Below are positions 1-9,554 of a DNA stretch of 64,000 bases, piece by piece (position 1 is the first letter of the stretch; each line of letters starts with the position of its first letter). The DNA is taken from NCBI RefSeq assembly GCF_000317475.1, contig NC_019729.1, positions 186,001-250,000 of the forward strand, read 5' to 3'. The stretch comes from Oscillatoria nigro-viridis PCC 7112. Lineage in GTDB: Bacteria; Cyanobacteriota; Cyanobacteriia; Cyanobacteriales; Microcoleaceae. Below the pieces are notes generated by a model that saw only the letters and a program-made list of their open reading frames with translations, had not been told where the DNA came from and searched no databases. Position numbers and translations under genes: made by a program.

Positions 1-1316
1 CTGTTAAGATGACAGACCCCGGTCAAGCCAGAAATTTAGGGATAGCGATTATTTATCAAGAACTCAATCTTGCCCCCAATCTGACAGTTGCTGAAAACAT
101 TTTTATGGGCAGCGAGCTGAAGAAAGGAGGTACATTTTTAGACCAAGATGAAATGCGGCGCAAGGCATCTGAGGTATTAAAAAACCTCGATGCAAATTTT
201 GAGGCTGGAGACCTGGTTTCCACACTTTCAATTGCCGAACAGCAGCAAGTGGAAATAGCTAGGGCGCTCAAAGATAAAAGCCGAATTTTAGTGATGGACG
301 AGCCGACTGCCGCGCTTTCAGAGCGCGAAACAGATAAGCTTTTTGAAGTGGTTCGCCGCTTGCGGAATGAAGGTATTGCTATTATTTATATCAGCCACAG
401 GATGGAAGAGATTTATGCCCTTGCCGATCGCGTGAGCGTCATCCGAGATGGCGGGTATATTGGCTCTCTTGAAAAGCACGAAATTTCGGCCGAACGCCTG
501 GTGGAAATGATGGTGGGCCGTTCTTTACAGGATTTGTACGAAAACAAGCATCAAATAACACCGGGTGCAGTTGTTCTTGAGGTAACAAATTTAAGCGACG
601 GCTACAAAGTAAAGCCTGCCAGTTTTAAACTTCATGCGGGCGAAATTTTGGGTTTAGCGGGTTTAGTTGGCGCCGGCAGAACAGAGCTTGCCCGCCTAAT
701 TTTTGGTGCAGATCGGAAGGTAAGCGGTGAAATAAAACTGGAAGGTCGTCATCTCAATGTCTCGACACCCAATGAAGCAATGGCCGCCGGAATTGCTTAC
801 GTGCCAGAAGATCGCAAGGATCTCGGACTATTTTTAGAAGCTAGTTCTGGTGAGAATATCACCATGAATGTCCTCGATCGAGAAGCAAAAGCTGGCATTA
901 TTAACTCAAATTTTCTGTTGAAAGTTGTCAATGATGCTATTAATAATTTGCAGATTCGCCTTGCAAGTCCGAGCATCAGGGCAATGGATCTTTCTGGGGG
1001 AAATCAGCAGAAGTTGCTGCTAGCGCGTTGGTTGGCTATCAACCCAAAGGTACTTTTGCTAGATGAACCGACGCGGGGTGTAGACATTGGCGCTAAAAGC
1101 GAAATTTATCGAATTATTAGCGATTTGGCAGCCAAGGGCGTAGCTATTTTAATGATTTCCAGCGAACTGCCGGAAATTGTGGGAATGAGCGATCGCGTCT
1201 TAGTGATGCGATCGGGAAGCCTCGTCGGTGAAGTAGGCGGATCGACTGGGGAAGCAATTACGCAAGAGAACATTATGGCTTATGCCACCGGGGCAACAGA
1301 GGTAAAAAAATCATGA
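1..1316 (+). CDS. Sugar ABC transporter ATP-binding protein (RbsA/MglA type), 5' partial
   Basis: This is the ATPase of a CUT2-type sugar importer, which powers uptake through the permease encoded next. The frame is open to the left edge, so the N-terminus and first Walker A lie outside the window; the ATG at 9 is internal. Visible in the first ABC domain are a degenerate signature ([15 protein letters not shown]) and Walker B ([11 protein letters not shown]). The second domain has the altered Walker A typical of the family ([10 protein letters not shown]), signature LSGGNQQK and Walker [13 protein letters not shown]. RbsA proteins are about 500 residues, so roughly 60 to 70 are missing. The stop overlaps the permease start (ATGA), which indicates translational coupling. 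The substrate (ribose, galactose or another sugar) cannot be read from the sequence. Confidence 0.93.
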   Translation, partial: VKMTDPGQARNLGIAIIYQELNLAPNLTVAENIFMGSELKKGGTFLDQDEMRRKASEVLKNLDANFEAGDLVSTLSIAEQQQVEIARALKDKSRILVMDEPTAALSERETDKLFEVVRRLRNEGIAIIYISHRMEEIYALADRVSVIRDGGYIGSLEKHEISAERLVEMMVGRSLQDLYENKHQITPGAVVLEVTNLSDGYKVKPASFKLHAGEILGLAGLVGAGRTELARLIFGADRKVSGEIKLEGRHLNVSTPNEAMAAGIAYVPEDRKDLGLFLEASSGENITMNVLDREAKAGIINSNFLLKVVNDAINNLQIRLASPSIRAMDLSGGNQQKLLLARWLAINPKVLLLDEPTRGVDIGAKSEIYRIISDLAAKGVAILMISSELPEIVGMSDRVLVMRSGSLVGEVGGSTGEAITQENIMAYATGATEVKKS

Positions 1317-2317
1317 GTCAAACAGAAGTAAAAAGCACCAGAAATCAATCAAGCGATCGCCAAAAAGCCAGTAAAGCTCAAGCTTGGAGAAATTTTATCC
1401 AAGTAGCCGGCATCCTGCCGATTTTGATTGCCATCTGTATAATCTTTTCCCTGGTAACGCCCAGCTTTCTTTCAGTAGGAAATTTGATCAATGTCATTCG
1501 GCAAGCATCGATCAATATTGTCCTAGCTACTGGCATGACTTTTGTGATTTTGACGGGCGGGATTGACCTTTCAGTCGGGTCAATTTTGGGCGTGACGGCA
1601 GTTGTCGGGGTGCTGGTTTCCTTAGTTCCAGGTCTGGGTTGGTTTGCCGTACCGGCGGCGTTAATAGCCGGAGTATTTTTGGGATTGCTTAACGGCTCGC
1701 TAATTGCCTATTTAGGTTTGCCTCCGTTCATCGTCACCCTGGGTTCTTACACAGCTTTGCGGGGAGTTGCTTATTTAGTCGCTAACGGCACTACCGTTAT
1801 CAATAGAAATCTGAATTTTGCTTGGGTAGGTAACAGCTATGTCGGCCCAATTCCCTGGTTGGTTATTATCGCTTTTCTCGCAGTTTTAGCGAGTTGGTTT
1901 GTCTTGCGGCGGACTGTTCTGGGGAGGCATATTTACGCCGTGGGAGGCAACATTCGGGCAGCACGATTGACAGGTATTAAGGTGAGTCGCGTGCTGTTAT
2001 TTGTCTATGGCGTGAGTGGGTTGCTTTCTGGTTTAGGCGGCATTATGAGCGCGTCGCGCCTCTACAGTGCGACGGGGATGTTGGGGCAAGGCTACGAATT
2101 AGATGCGATCGCTGCTGTAATTTTGGGAGGAACGAGTTTCACAGGTGGAATTGGCACTATTTGGGGTACTTTGCTGGGGGCTTTAATTATTGCCCTGCTC
2201 AATAATGGACTAACTCTCATGAACGTGTCTTTCTTCTGGCAGTTAGTTGTCAAAGGTCTGGTGATAATTATCGCAGTGACGATTGACAAAGTTCGCACCG
2301 GTTCAAGCGCAGCGTAG
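1313..2317 (+). CDS. Sugar ABC transporter permease (RbsC family)
   Basis: This 334-residue polytopic inner-membrane protein is the channel subunit of the importer whose ATPase lies just upstream. The family signature is visible: the [10 protein letters not shown] stretch near residue 80, many hydrophobic helices, and a C-terminal segment with [21 protein letters not shown]. The first 30 residues are polar and cytoplasmic. The ATG overlaps the ATPase stop by four bases, so the two are one operon. No periplasmic binding protein gene follows; it is probably upstream of the window. Confidence 0.93.
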   Translation: MSQTEVKSTRNQSSDRQKASKAQAWRNFIQVAGILPILIAICIIFSLVTPSFLSVGNLINVIRQASINIVLATGMTFVILTGGIDLSVGSILGVTAVVGVLVSLVPGLGWFAVPAALIAGVFLGLLNGSLIAYLGLPPFIVTLGSYTALRGVAYLVANGTTVINRNLNFAWVGNSYVGPIPWLVIIAFLAVLASWFVLRRTVLGRHIYAVGGNIRAARLTGIKVSRVLLFVYGVSGLLSGLGGIMSASRLYSATGMLGQGYELDAIAAVILGGTSFTGGIGTIWGTLLGALIIALLNNGLTLMNVSFFWQLVVKGLVIIIAVTIDKVRTGSSAA

Positions 2318-2411
2318 GGGAAGCCAACCCCCCCAGCCCCCCAAGGGGGAAAAGGAAGAAGGAAGTTCGGCCAAGGATTCTGTAACTAATTTAACGGATG
2401 TAACTGAGATA

Positions 2412-2520
2412 TTGCACCTTTCTCAATTACTTGTTTAGGAACGGGCTCTCCGGCCCGTTCCACAAAGAGTGAATTTTTTTGTGGAACGGGCCGGAGAGCC
2501 CGTTCTTGAGAATGATGCAA
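2412..2520. repeat. Long hairpin element (MITE-like) with 26-bp perfect arms
   Basis: The inner arms 2439-2464 and 2480-2505 are perfect reverse complements (GAACGGGCTCTCCGG...). They are nested inside imperfect outer arms 2412-2426 and 2506-2520 (TTGCA...CTCAA, 12 of 15 matching). It lies between the sugar transporter operon and a decayed porin. The right end (GTTCTTGAGAA..GCAATAT) recurs near 48000-48024, so this is a dispersed element rather than a simple terminator. Confidence 0.75.
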
Positions 2521-2548
2521 TATCGGTTTTTATGTGGAGCTTTGTCCT

Positions 2549-3292
2549 ATGCACATCCAGCATTTTCCTCACCTGATTACTGCTTTTATCCTGGGATCGC
2601 CTGCTGTATTTCTGCTAACATCATCCCCAAGTTTTGCTGTACCAATTGATAGATTAGTTGCTCCTGAACCGTTAAATACTTTGACAGAAGACCCCTTCGC
2701 GCAGGTGAATTCTGTCTCTCAACTCTCGGATGTAAAACCTACTGACTGGGCGTTTTAGGCGCTGCAATCTCTAGTAGAACGCTACGGCTGCATTGTCGGT
2801 TATCCCGACGGAACTTACAGAGGAAACCGGGCGCTGACGCGGTACGAATTTGCAGCAGGATTGAATAGCTGTCTCGATCGAGTCAGCGAACTAATTGCCG
2901 CAGGAACAACCAACCAGATTACTGGGGAAGATTTAGCGATCGTCCAAAAGCTGCAAGCAGAATTTGCCACTGAATTATCGGTGTTGCGGGGTCGAGTCGA
3001 TGCTCTCGATGCACGCACGGCACAACTAGAAGCGAATCAGTTCTCGACTGCGACGAAGCTGAATGCGGAAATTATCGTGGTGGTAACAGATACCTCCGGC
3101 AACAGTGTTGGGGATTCGCGCGATCGCACCAACACTATAGTTGCCAACCGGGGGCGATTAAATTTTGAAACCAGCTTCACCGGTCGCGATATGCTGAGAA
3201 CCCCTGGTGTTTGGGCCGTTGTTAATCCTGAGAATGAGAGCCGCAACGACACTCAATGGGTTTGGTTGCTCCGCACTGGCTTTAACTTTTAA
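2549..3292 (+). pseudogene. Decayed SLH/OprB-type iron-uptake porin
   Basis: One reading frame carries the parts of a cyanobacterial outer-membrane porin: a signal peptide (ending near SPSFA), the SQLSDVKPTDWAF start of an S-layer homology domain, then SLVERYGCIVGYPDGTYRG, a coiled-coil stretch (QAEFATELSVLRGRVDALD) and a terminal beta strand ending in GFNF. A TAG at 2756-2758 interrupts the SLH domain exactly where homologues have CAG/CAA (Q). After GRLNFETSFTGRDMLRT the frame jumps straight to the last strand (TQWVWLLRTGFNF), so about 300 residues of the barrel are deleted. Intact family members are around 500 to 600 residues. The ATG at 2549 is preferred over a start at 2534. It cannot make a functional porin. 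Confidence 0.8.
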
Positions 3293-3660
3293 CCGGAAAG
3301 ATATTTTAGTAACCTAGTCCAGAACGCAAAAACCCAGTTTCTTGACGTAATTGCCTCATTTGAGACGATAATCACGATAAACCTGGTTTTTTAGACCGAT
3401 CGTGCATCCAGGGCTTTAATTCCATGCCACAAAACAAAAAACCCCTACCATTGCTGGCTGGGGTAGAAAATTATCAGGGTGCATCTACTAATATTTGCAA
3501 CTATAACATACATCTGTGGGGTGTCACCCCTTAAGGGTGACACCCAACGAAAATTTGCAATCAGAATAAGTTATTGTTTAATCTGTAAGTAATTAACAAA
3601 ACTTCTATATTATCTCGTTCTGTCCCAGCCGATCTAAAATTTAAGATTTAGAATAAATCT
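3293..3660. other. Intergenic region with inverted repeats, no gene seen
   Basis: This is the stretch upstream of serS. It contains two AAACCCAGTTT/AAACCTGGTTT palindromic repeats near 3328-3392 and a strong hairpin at 3518-3545 (GGGTGTCACCC, loop CTTAA, GGGTGACACCC). No T-run follows the hairpin. No convincing open frame was found. Confidence 0.6.
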
Positions 3661-4941
3661 GTGCTAGACCTCAAATTAATCCGAGAAAACCCGCAAGCCG
3701 TGCAAGAAAGCCTCAACCTGCGCGGAGGTAACTATGAAATCGAGCCGATTTTGCAATTAGACAAACAGCAGCGGGAGTTGGAAGGCAAGCGATCGCAACT
3801 GCAAGCCCGCAGCAACGAAATTGCCAAAATAATCGGTCAAAAAAGAAAATCGGGTTTAACCCTCGAATCTCCCGAAGTTCAGGAACTGCAAGCAGAAGGC
3901 AACGCAGTCGGCACCGAGTCGAACGAACTGCAAGCACAGGAAAAAGACCTAAAAGCTCAAATAGAAGCTTTATTGCTGCCGCTGCCAAACTTGCCGGCTG
4001 CCTCAACGCCGATCGGCAAAAATGAAGAGGAAAACATCGAAATCCGGCGCTGGGGAGACGAATACATTCCCCAAAATTCCGGTATTTTACCGCACTGGGA
4101 AATCGGCGAAAAATTAGGAATTATCAACTTTGAACGGGCAGTAAAAATCGCTCAGCCCCGCTTTGTGAGCTTAATGGGAGCCGGGGCAGCCCTGGAAAGA
4201 GCGATTATTCAATTCATGCTCGACCGCCACACAAAAGCCGGTTATGTAGAAGTTATTCCCCCATTTTTAGTTAACACTGAATCCCTCACGGCTACGGGTC
4301 AATTACCCAAATTTGCTGAAGAAAGTTTCAAGTGCGACCAAGATGATTTGTGGTTAATTCCTACTTCCGAAGTTCCGGTTGTCAATTTGTACAGAGGTGA
4401 AATTTTGACAGCAGAACAGTTGCCCATTTATCACTGTTCTTACACTCCTTGCTTTCGCCGCGAAGCTGGCAGTTACGGCAAAGATACGCGGGGATTAATT
4501 CGATTGCACCAATTTAATAAAGTTGAATTGGTAAAACTCGTGCATCCGAGTACCTCCGAGGCAGAGCACGAAAAGTTAGTGCAGGATGCTGAGGGAGTTT
4601 TGCAGGCGCTGAAATTGCCTTATCGGGCGATCGCGCTGTGTACCGGCGACTTGGGTTTCGCGGCGACAAAAACCTACGATTTAGAGGTGTGGCTGCCATC
4701 TGCAGGCAAATACCGCGAGATTTCCAGTTGTTCCAACGTGGCAGATTTTCAGGCGCGGCGGGCAAATATTCGCTTTAAAGAAGCGGGTAAAAAAGGCACT
4801 CAATTCGTTCACGCGCTGAACGGTTCCGGTTTAGCTGTGGGCCGCACAATGGCGGCTATTTTGGAGAATTACCAGCAGCCAGACGGAACTGTAAAAGTGC
4901 CGGAAGCTTTGCAACCCTATTTGGGACGGGAAGTTTTATAG
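3661..4941 (+). CDS. serS: Serine-tRNA ligase
   Basis: This enzyme charges tRNA-Ser with serine in the cytosol. The 426-residue class II synthetase has an N-terminal helical arm ([18 protein letters not shown], coiled coil to about residue 115) followed by the catalytic core. Motif 2 is visible as [22 protein letters not shown] and motif 3 as [18 protein letters not shown] near the end. Length is normal for the family. The start is GTG at 3661; the conserved first residues MLDLK begin there and no ATG fits. Confidence 0.97.
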   Translation: MLDLKLIRENPQAVQESLNLRGGNYEIEPILQLDKQQRELEGKRSQLQARSNEIAKIIGQKRKSGLTLESPEVQELQAEGNAVGTESNELQAQEKDLKAQIEALLLPLPNLPAASTPIGKNEEENIEIRRWGDEYIPQNSGILPHWEIGEKLGIINFERAVKIAQPRFVSLMGAGAALERAIIQFMLDRHTKAGYVEVIPPFLVNTESLTATGQLPKFAEESFKCDQDDLWLIPTSEVPVVNLYRGEILTAEQLPIYHCSYTPCFRREAGSYGKDTRGLIRLHQFNKVELVKLVHPSTSEAEHEKLVQDAEGVLQALKLPYRAIALCTGDLGFAATKTYDLEVWLPSAGKYREISSCSNVADFQARRANIRFKEAGKKGTQFVHALNGSGLAVGRTMAAILENYQQPDGTVKVPEALQPYLGREVL

Positions 4942-5341
4942 ACAAGTTTGTAGTTAGATCAAATCTGTTAGCCTGGGAATTATTCCTCTCTCTATTCTCG
5001 ACTTCTGCGTGAATCTGCGTGAATCCATTGTAATCGGCAGTTCATAAATTCTCTTTTTTTAACCGCAGATGAGGGCGGATTAACGCGGATTAACGCAGAT
5101 GAATTAGAGCGAGTCCGTTTGTACCGTTCGTGGTTGAATGTTGACTGGATTTTACGCCCGACGATGCTACCGGATTTGATATTACTGGGCGATTGAAATC
5201 GATCCTACACAAACTTTCGTCCCAGCAGAAGCGGACTAAAAAATAACTTAAAACGCGAATGCTGTTAGATCCCCGACTACTTCGGCGAATTCGGGGTTCT
5301 GGGTGTTCTATGTTCGATCGACTTCTTCGTTCTTCTACTTA
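4942..5341. other. Intergenic region, no gene seen
   Basis: This stretch has short direct repeats (GATTAACGCGGATTAACGC near 5078-5096) and TCTGCGTGAATC repeats near 5005-5025. Nothing looks coding. The MITE-like element described separately follows. Confidence 0.5.
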
Positions 5342-5466
5342 GGGATGAGAATTAAATAAAATCCACTTTTCATGACTGTTGTGGGATGGGCCTATGAGCC
5401 CGTCCTTTCTGGGCGGGCTCATAGGCCCATCCCACAAGAAAAAATGGAAATTATTTAATTGACGAT
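5342..5466. repeat. MITE-like element, family A, copy 1
   Basis: The ends read GGGATGAGAATTAAATAA and TTATTTAATTGACGATCC. The centre is a 23-bp stem (TGTGGGATGGGCCTATGAGCCCG and its complement, 5380-5402 with 5413-5436). The reverse complement of the element at 28265-28389 aligns with it end to end, but with a different hairpin-tip sequence. It abuts the stop codon of the minus-strand gene at 5469. Confidence 0.75.
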
Positions 5467-5468
5467 CC

Positions 5469-6497
5469 TTACAGTTGGAGCAACGCTTCTTTGATATTTA
5501 ATGCTAAAAATCTATCTAATGCTAGATACATCCAATAAACAGATAACTGGCTATCGCTGCTAGTCTTTTGAAATCCCAAAGCCAGGGCCTGTTTTTCGTA
5601 CATGGGGTGAATCATCAGCGTGTACAAGTCGCAAAGATTCGGAAAATCTGTTTGCATTTCGCCTAAAACTTTCTGTGTGTCTTCCAGAAAAGTAATCCGG
5701 TATTCTGACAAATACTGCGGCTCGATCATCCAACTGCGGACAAATACTGACTGGCAATTTCGATCTCCTGGTAACGCCATCTTGAAAGGATCGATGTCGG
5801 AAATAGAACTTAAATGAAGGCTTTTGCTAGGAGCGTTAAAAAAATTGACTTCCGATTCGCTAACTGTGGGATAAAGTAAGTAAAACCCGACTGGATTGAG
5901 GTTATCTGAGCGCCGCAAAACTCGCATTCCCTTTGAGTATTGACTGGCCAAAAGCCGGAGGATTTTAGCAATTTTGTAGGGAACGGCGTTAGTGTTGCGG
6001 TTCATCCAGTTGTAATTGGTGGCTAATAAATTGGCAACGGGAATCGCGTCGCACCGAGGGTCAAAATTATCTAATTCCAGTTGGACGGGATTTTGAGATT
6101 CGGGGAAATTTAAAAGTTCTGGAACGGGTTGAATTTCTATTTCGGTAGTGTTACCGTCAAAATGTTTTTTAATTAATCCCAGGGCTGCTAATTTATCTAA
6201 CATCATTCCGGCGGCGCGATCGCTCCCGCGATCGGAATCGGAGTAAAATAGTTCGGCGGCTTCCCGGTGAGTGCACTGCACTTCTGTTGCTGGCACTTCC
6301 AGTTTCGCCAGCGGCGGTTTGAGGCGGGGCTGATTTTCCTGAAGCTGTTTCACCAATAAATAAATCCACAGCCTGATAAAGCATTCAGCCCTAGTGCGAG
6401 TTACGCCGACTCGTTTCATCAACAGCGAGACAGCCGTGCGGCGTTGAGATTGAGAATACCAAACATTTATTTCTTCAAAATCCATTGTAGTTGCCAA
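5469..6497 (-). CDS. Conserved hypothetical protein, possible N-terminal winged helix
   Basis: I do not recognise this 342-residue soluble protein. The N-terminus (FEEINVWYSQSQRRTAVSLL) and residues 20-120 are helix-rich, with EAAELFYSDSDRGSDRAAGMMLDKLAALGLI resembling a winged-helix segment. The C-terminal half has mixed alpha/beta character and several aromatic residues. There is no signal peptide or membrane span. The start at 6497 has an alternative in-frame ATG four codons downstream (MDFEEI). It stands alone between an element at its 3' side and a decayed region at its 5' side. Confidence 0.7.
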   Translation of the reverse strand: MATTMDFEEINVWYSQSQRRTAVSLLMKRVGVTRTRAECFIRLWIYLLVKQLQENQPRLKPPLAKLEVPATEVQCTHREAAELFYSDSDRGSDRAAGMMLDKLAALGLIKKHFDGNTTEIEIQPVPELLNFPESQNPVQLELDNFDPRCDAIPVANLLATNYNWMNRNTNAVPYKIAKILRLLASQYSKGMRVLRRSDNLNPVGFYLLYPTVSESEVNFFNAPSKSLHLSSISDIDPFKMALPGDRNCQSVFVRSWMIEPQYLSEYRITFLEDTQKVLGEMQTDFPNLCDLYTLMIHPMYEKQALALGFQKTSSDSQLSVYWMYLALDRFLALNIKEALLQL

Positions 6498-6539
6498 GCA
6501 GTGAAGGAACTATACTTACATATTGGCTCACTTTCCCAA

Positions 6540-7370
6540 AAAACTTCACCATGCTTCAGGTGACTTGTGCTCGCTGTTGCTCGATTTCTGTGATTTCGAG
6601 AAGCTTAACAAGATGGCTAGTTTCTCGTTGCAACTTCACTATTTGAAGCAGAGACTTCAGTGCAAGCGGGAAAACCCCTGCCTTTCGATACAGAATTTCT
6701 GCGCTGGATGCTCTCCGACGGTGCCGGATCGTTGTTGCTGCCAAACCATCCCAACTCCAGGGGAATTAGTTTAAAAATAGAATGGATTGAACTCGTTTCT
6801 CACGCCAACGTCTATCCAGTTTGTATTTATTCAGGATTCTAAAAGCTGGTTGGATTATTCTTCCTACCTCGATGCAGCCACAGCGGGAGATTTTGACTTG
6901 CGGCAAAATATTCGCTTGCTGAACAATATAATGAAATTAGGTGTTGAAGGTTGGCTGCGGTTGATTAAAGCCGGGAGAGTTTGTCCGCAGGAAATCGACT
7001 GGCTGCTGTACCACTATTCGTCTCACTTTTTATAGGGATAAATTGTAGAACTTCTGGCACAAGCAGGCTGCATGATTCCTGAAGACAACTGGTTTACTAA
7101 CGGGAGCATATCAATGAAACTACCCCAGCTATAAATAGGAGTTTTGAGGCTCTATTGCTGCGAGTAAATAGCCAGAATGACGGAGCCAAAATAAGTGTTT
7201 TTACAAACATGATATGCTCATTATAAACTTATAAACTCAGGCAAATATAGGTTGTGCTTGGATTTATTTAAGGCTATAAAAATTGTTCAATTTTGGCAAG
7301 AAGTTGCTGCCCGGGCAGCAAAAAATTTTTTGTCCCAGAAAGCTGCCGTTTTACAACGGCATACATGATG
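6540..7370 (+). pseudogene. Relic of a 3-oxoacyl-ACP synthase III-like gene
   Basis: Fragments in several frames join into a KAS III-like C-terminal half. They are SLFEAETSVQAGKPLPFDTE then FLRWMLSDGAGSLLL (about 6636-6740), DSKSWLDYSSYLDAA through MKLGVEGWLRLIKAG and DWLLYHYSSHFL (6837-7035), ELLAQAGCMIPEDNWFTN (about 7050-7103) and, after a gap, LLPGQQKIFC with VPESCRFTTAYMML (about 7300-7370). At least three frameshifts, stops and an internal loss separate them. The order and wording fit the cyanobacterial KAS III-like family as I remember it. No start or full catalytic triad remains. Confidence 0.55.
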
Positions 7371-7640
7371 TTATTTGCTAGGAAAAATACCAAGAAAATT
7401 ATGATTTTTAAAATTTATAACTTTCTTGAGTTGCCCGACTCTTCGACTCTCGAAAGCGTTAAACCGGAACAACCCAACTCTCCGCAAGCTTATTCGTTGC
7501 GGGAGTTAGTATGGATTTGGCTGATGTCAGCGATATTACCGGAAATTTCGACTGGAATCATGTAATTGTCTACCGCCATCCGCTAGGGCAAAACAGTCGG
7601 TTTAATGCGGCACGCGACTTGTTTTTGCACGGGATCTAGA
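7371..7640 (+). pseudogene. Short coding relic of unrecognised origin
   Basis: The frame from the ATG near 7511 reads MDLADVSDITGNFDWNHVIV followed by YRHPLGQNSRFNAARDLFLH and a stop near 7640. The wording and codon use look like real protein, but there is no gene-length frame around it. A different frame upstream (NFLELPDSSTLESVKPEQ) also looks protein-like. It may be a continuation of the adjacent relic or a second broken gene. Confidence 0.3.
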
Positions 7641-7699
7641 AATATTTATAGCGATATTTGAAATACAAAAAGAGATGAAATAAGCTGCGATTAAATAAC

Positions 7700-7785
7700 C
7701 CTAAATACCGTAGGGCGGGTTGTGCCAATAATATTTAATAACAGCAAACAATCTACCTAAACCCGCCCCACGCAACTAATCATCT
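7700..7785. repeat. GGGCGGGTT/AACCCGCCC dispersed repeat, copy 1
   Basis: GTAGGGCGGGTTGTGCC and CTAAACCCGCCCCACGC form imperfect arms around an A/T-rich spacer of about 45 bases. Related copies lie at 8985-9052 and 28165-28225. The insertion sequence at 7820-8967 sits between the first two. Confidence 0.55.
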
Positions 7786-7819
7786 ACGTCAACCATTTAT
7801 TTGATATAATAAAAAAATG

Positions 7820-8967
7820 TATAGCATTTATCAGAAAGATGAGGTATGATATAACTGACTTGAACGGAGTGAAAAATATAGAACCCCAAAATGTTATGCA
7901 GCTCTAATTAAATGGAGCGCGAGCGAACAATCGCTCGACCCACAGCAGTCACTCGAATGACAAATATCAAGGATTTTAGTAAGTATCACACATTAGTAAA
8001 AATGAAAACTTATTCGATTGATTTTAGACAAAAAATTATGGATGTGTACCATAATGAACCGCTGTCACAAAGAGCAATAGCTAACCGTTTTTGTGTGGCC
8101 CTAAGTTTCGTCCAAAAATTGGTTAAGCAGTATCGTGAGACCCAAAACATTGCTCCTCGAACTGAGCGATGCGGAGTCAAATTGAAACTCAATGCAGAAC
8201 AACTACTGATTTTAGCCGAATTGATTGAAGAAAATAATGATGCAACTCTCGAAGAACTCCGTTATTTACTGTACCAGAAAATTGGTTTTACCATCAGCGT
8301 GGCAACGATGGGAAGAATGGCAAAACTCTTAAACATGACTTTTAAAAAAAACTCTCTTTCCGAGCGCGAAAGGCACTGACCGAGTTCAGGGTCTGCGATA
8401 TGAGTTCTGGCAAAAAGTCCGAGAAGTTTGTTTTAAAGACTTAATATTCATTGATGAATCAGGAGTCAACTTAGCAATGGTTAGGTTATATGCTCGTTCT
8501 CTAAAAGGTTCAAGGGCTCGGGGACAAAAACCAAATAAACGGGGGAAAAATGTCTCAATAATTGGAGCTATATCAGTCAATGAAGTCCTAACATCAGTCA
8601 ACTTAATAGGTACAACTGATACAATTACATTTGAGGCTTTTATCATCCGAAAGCTCGTACCAAAACTCTGGAAAGGTGCTTGTGTAGTGATGGACAATTG
8701 TACTATTCACACAAGCGAAGAAATAGAAAAAGCCATCAAAAGTCAAGGGGCAAAAATAATATACTTATCACCATATTCGCCCGACTTCTCACCAATTGAA
8801 CATTTATGGTCAAAACTCAAAAACATTCTCCGTTCTATCAAGACGACTAATTACCGAGAATTAGCAAAAGCGATAGAGTTTGCCTTCAATCAAGTTACAT
8901 TATCCGATATGAGGAATTGGTTTACTCACTGCTGTTATTGTACCTCATCTTTATGAGAAACGCTATA
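7820..8967 (+). mobile_element. IS630/Tc1-mariner-type insertion sequence, complete
   Basis: The element is about 1.15 kb. The left end, TATAGCATTTATCAGAAAGA TGAGGTA (7820-7846), matches the reverse complement of the right end, TATAGCGTTTCTCATAAAGA TGAGGTA (8941-8967), with three mismatches. Both tips are TA, as expected for IS630 elements that duplicate a TA target. It carries one transposase split over two frames. A short element with the same ends lies at 57101-57218. Confidence 0.85.
8002..8956 (+). CDS. IS630-family transposase, two frames joined at an A8 run
   Basis: This DDE transposase cuts and joins the ends of the surrounding element. The first frame (8002-8379) is the helix-turn-helix DNA-binding part, starting MKTYSIDFRQKIMDVYHNEP. 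The second frame is open from about 8350 to 8956 and holds the catalytic core: FIDESGVN (D), VVMDNCTIHTSEE (D) and SPYSPDFSPIEHLWSKLK (E). The frames overlap at TTTAAAAAAAACTC (8341-8354). Reading on requires a +1 (or -2) shift or loss of one A by polymerase slippage. All three catalytic acids are present, so the split may be programmed rather than decay. Confidence 0.85.
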
Positions 8968-8984
8968 TATTCCACTTGACCGTT

Positions 8985-9052
8985 GAGCGGGGCGGGATTA
9001 CGAGATTGTTGATTTTAGGCAGAGATGGTTGGTAAAACCCGCCCCTACGCAA
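8985..9052. repeat. GGGCGGG/CCCGCCC dispersed repeat, copy 2
   Basis: GCGGGGCGGGATTACGAG and GTAAAACCCGCCCCTACGC form imperfect arms around a roughly 35-base spacer, immediately right of the insertion sequence. It resembles the repeat at 7700-7785. Confidence 0.5.
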
Positions 9053-9098
9053 TCGGAAATTATAGTTGATCTTTCAGGTATAAAATTAATAGGAGAAC

Positions 9099-9236
9099 TC
9101 AAGCTGCTCCTAGCTGTGCTTGTTCTACTGCTTGGGGCAAAGTCGGATTTACCACAATCCATTTGCCTGTAATCGGGTCGCGATAAGTAATAAACGGATT
9201 AGATTTTAAAGGTTGACTGCAAGGTTTAGCGGCCAT
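9099..9236 (-). CDS. Small conserved-looking protein, 45 residues
   Basis: The minus-strand frame starts with ATG at 9236 and encodes 45 residues: MAAKPCSQPLKSNPFITYRD, then PITGKWIVVNPTLPQAVEQA, then QLGAA. The KSNPFITYRDPxTGKWxVV pattern is, from memory, shared by short cyanobacterial proteins of unknown function. There is no membrane span. One Cys lies near the N-terminus. It was found by reading the minus strand between the insertion sequence and msrA. Confidence 0.6.
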   Translation of the reverse strand: MAAKPCSQPLKSNPFITYRDPITGKWIVVNPTLPQAVEQAQLGAA

Positions 9237-9554
9237 TTCTACACACTCCCAATAACTGGTATTGAATAACTACTACAACACCATACTTTTAATAATCGGA
9301 TATTTTGCCTAAAATCCGCGTGATTTCTAGCTCAACAATAGGTGATATTTTAGGTATGTTTTGGTGACATATAACACGGCATAATGTGATTTAAAACTGC
9401 GTTGGCAGTGAGCCGTATCACCAAAAACCTTCCGTAAAAAAAATCTGCCTTCTGGTTTTTACCTTCTACCTTTAAGAGGGCCACTATTTTCAGTATACAT
9501 CTGATATTATTAAGTAAGGTAAAGACGTTTATCAGAGATCCCCCTTACAAACTT
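9237..9554. other. Intergenic region, divergent promoters presumed
   Basis: This stretch separates the minus-strand 45-residue gene from msrA. It is A/T-rich. No repeat, RNA gene or further open frame was seen. Confidence 0.4.
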
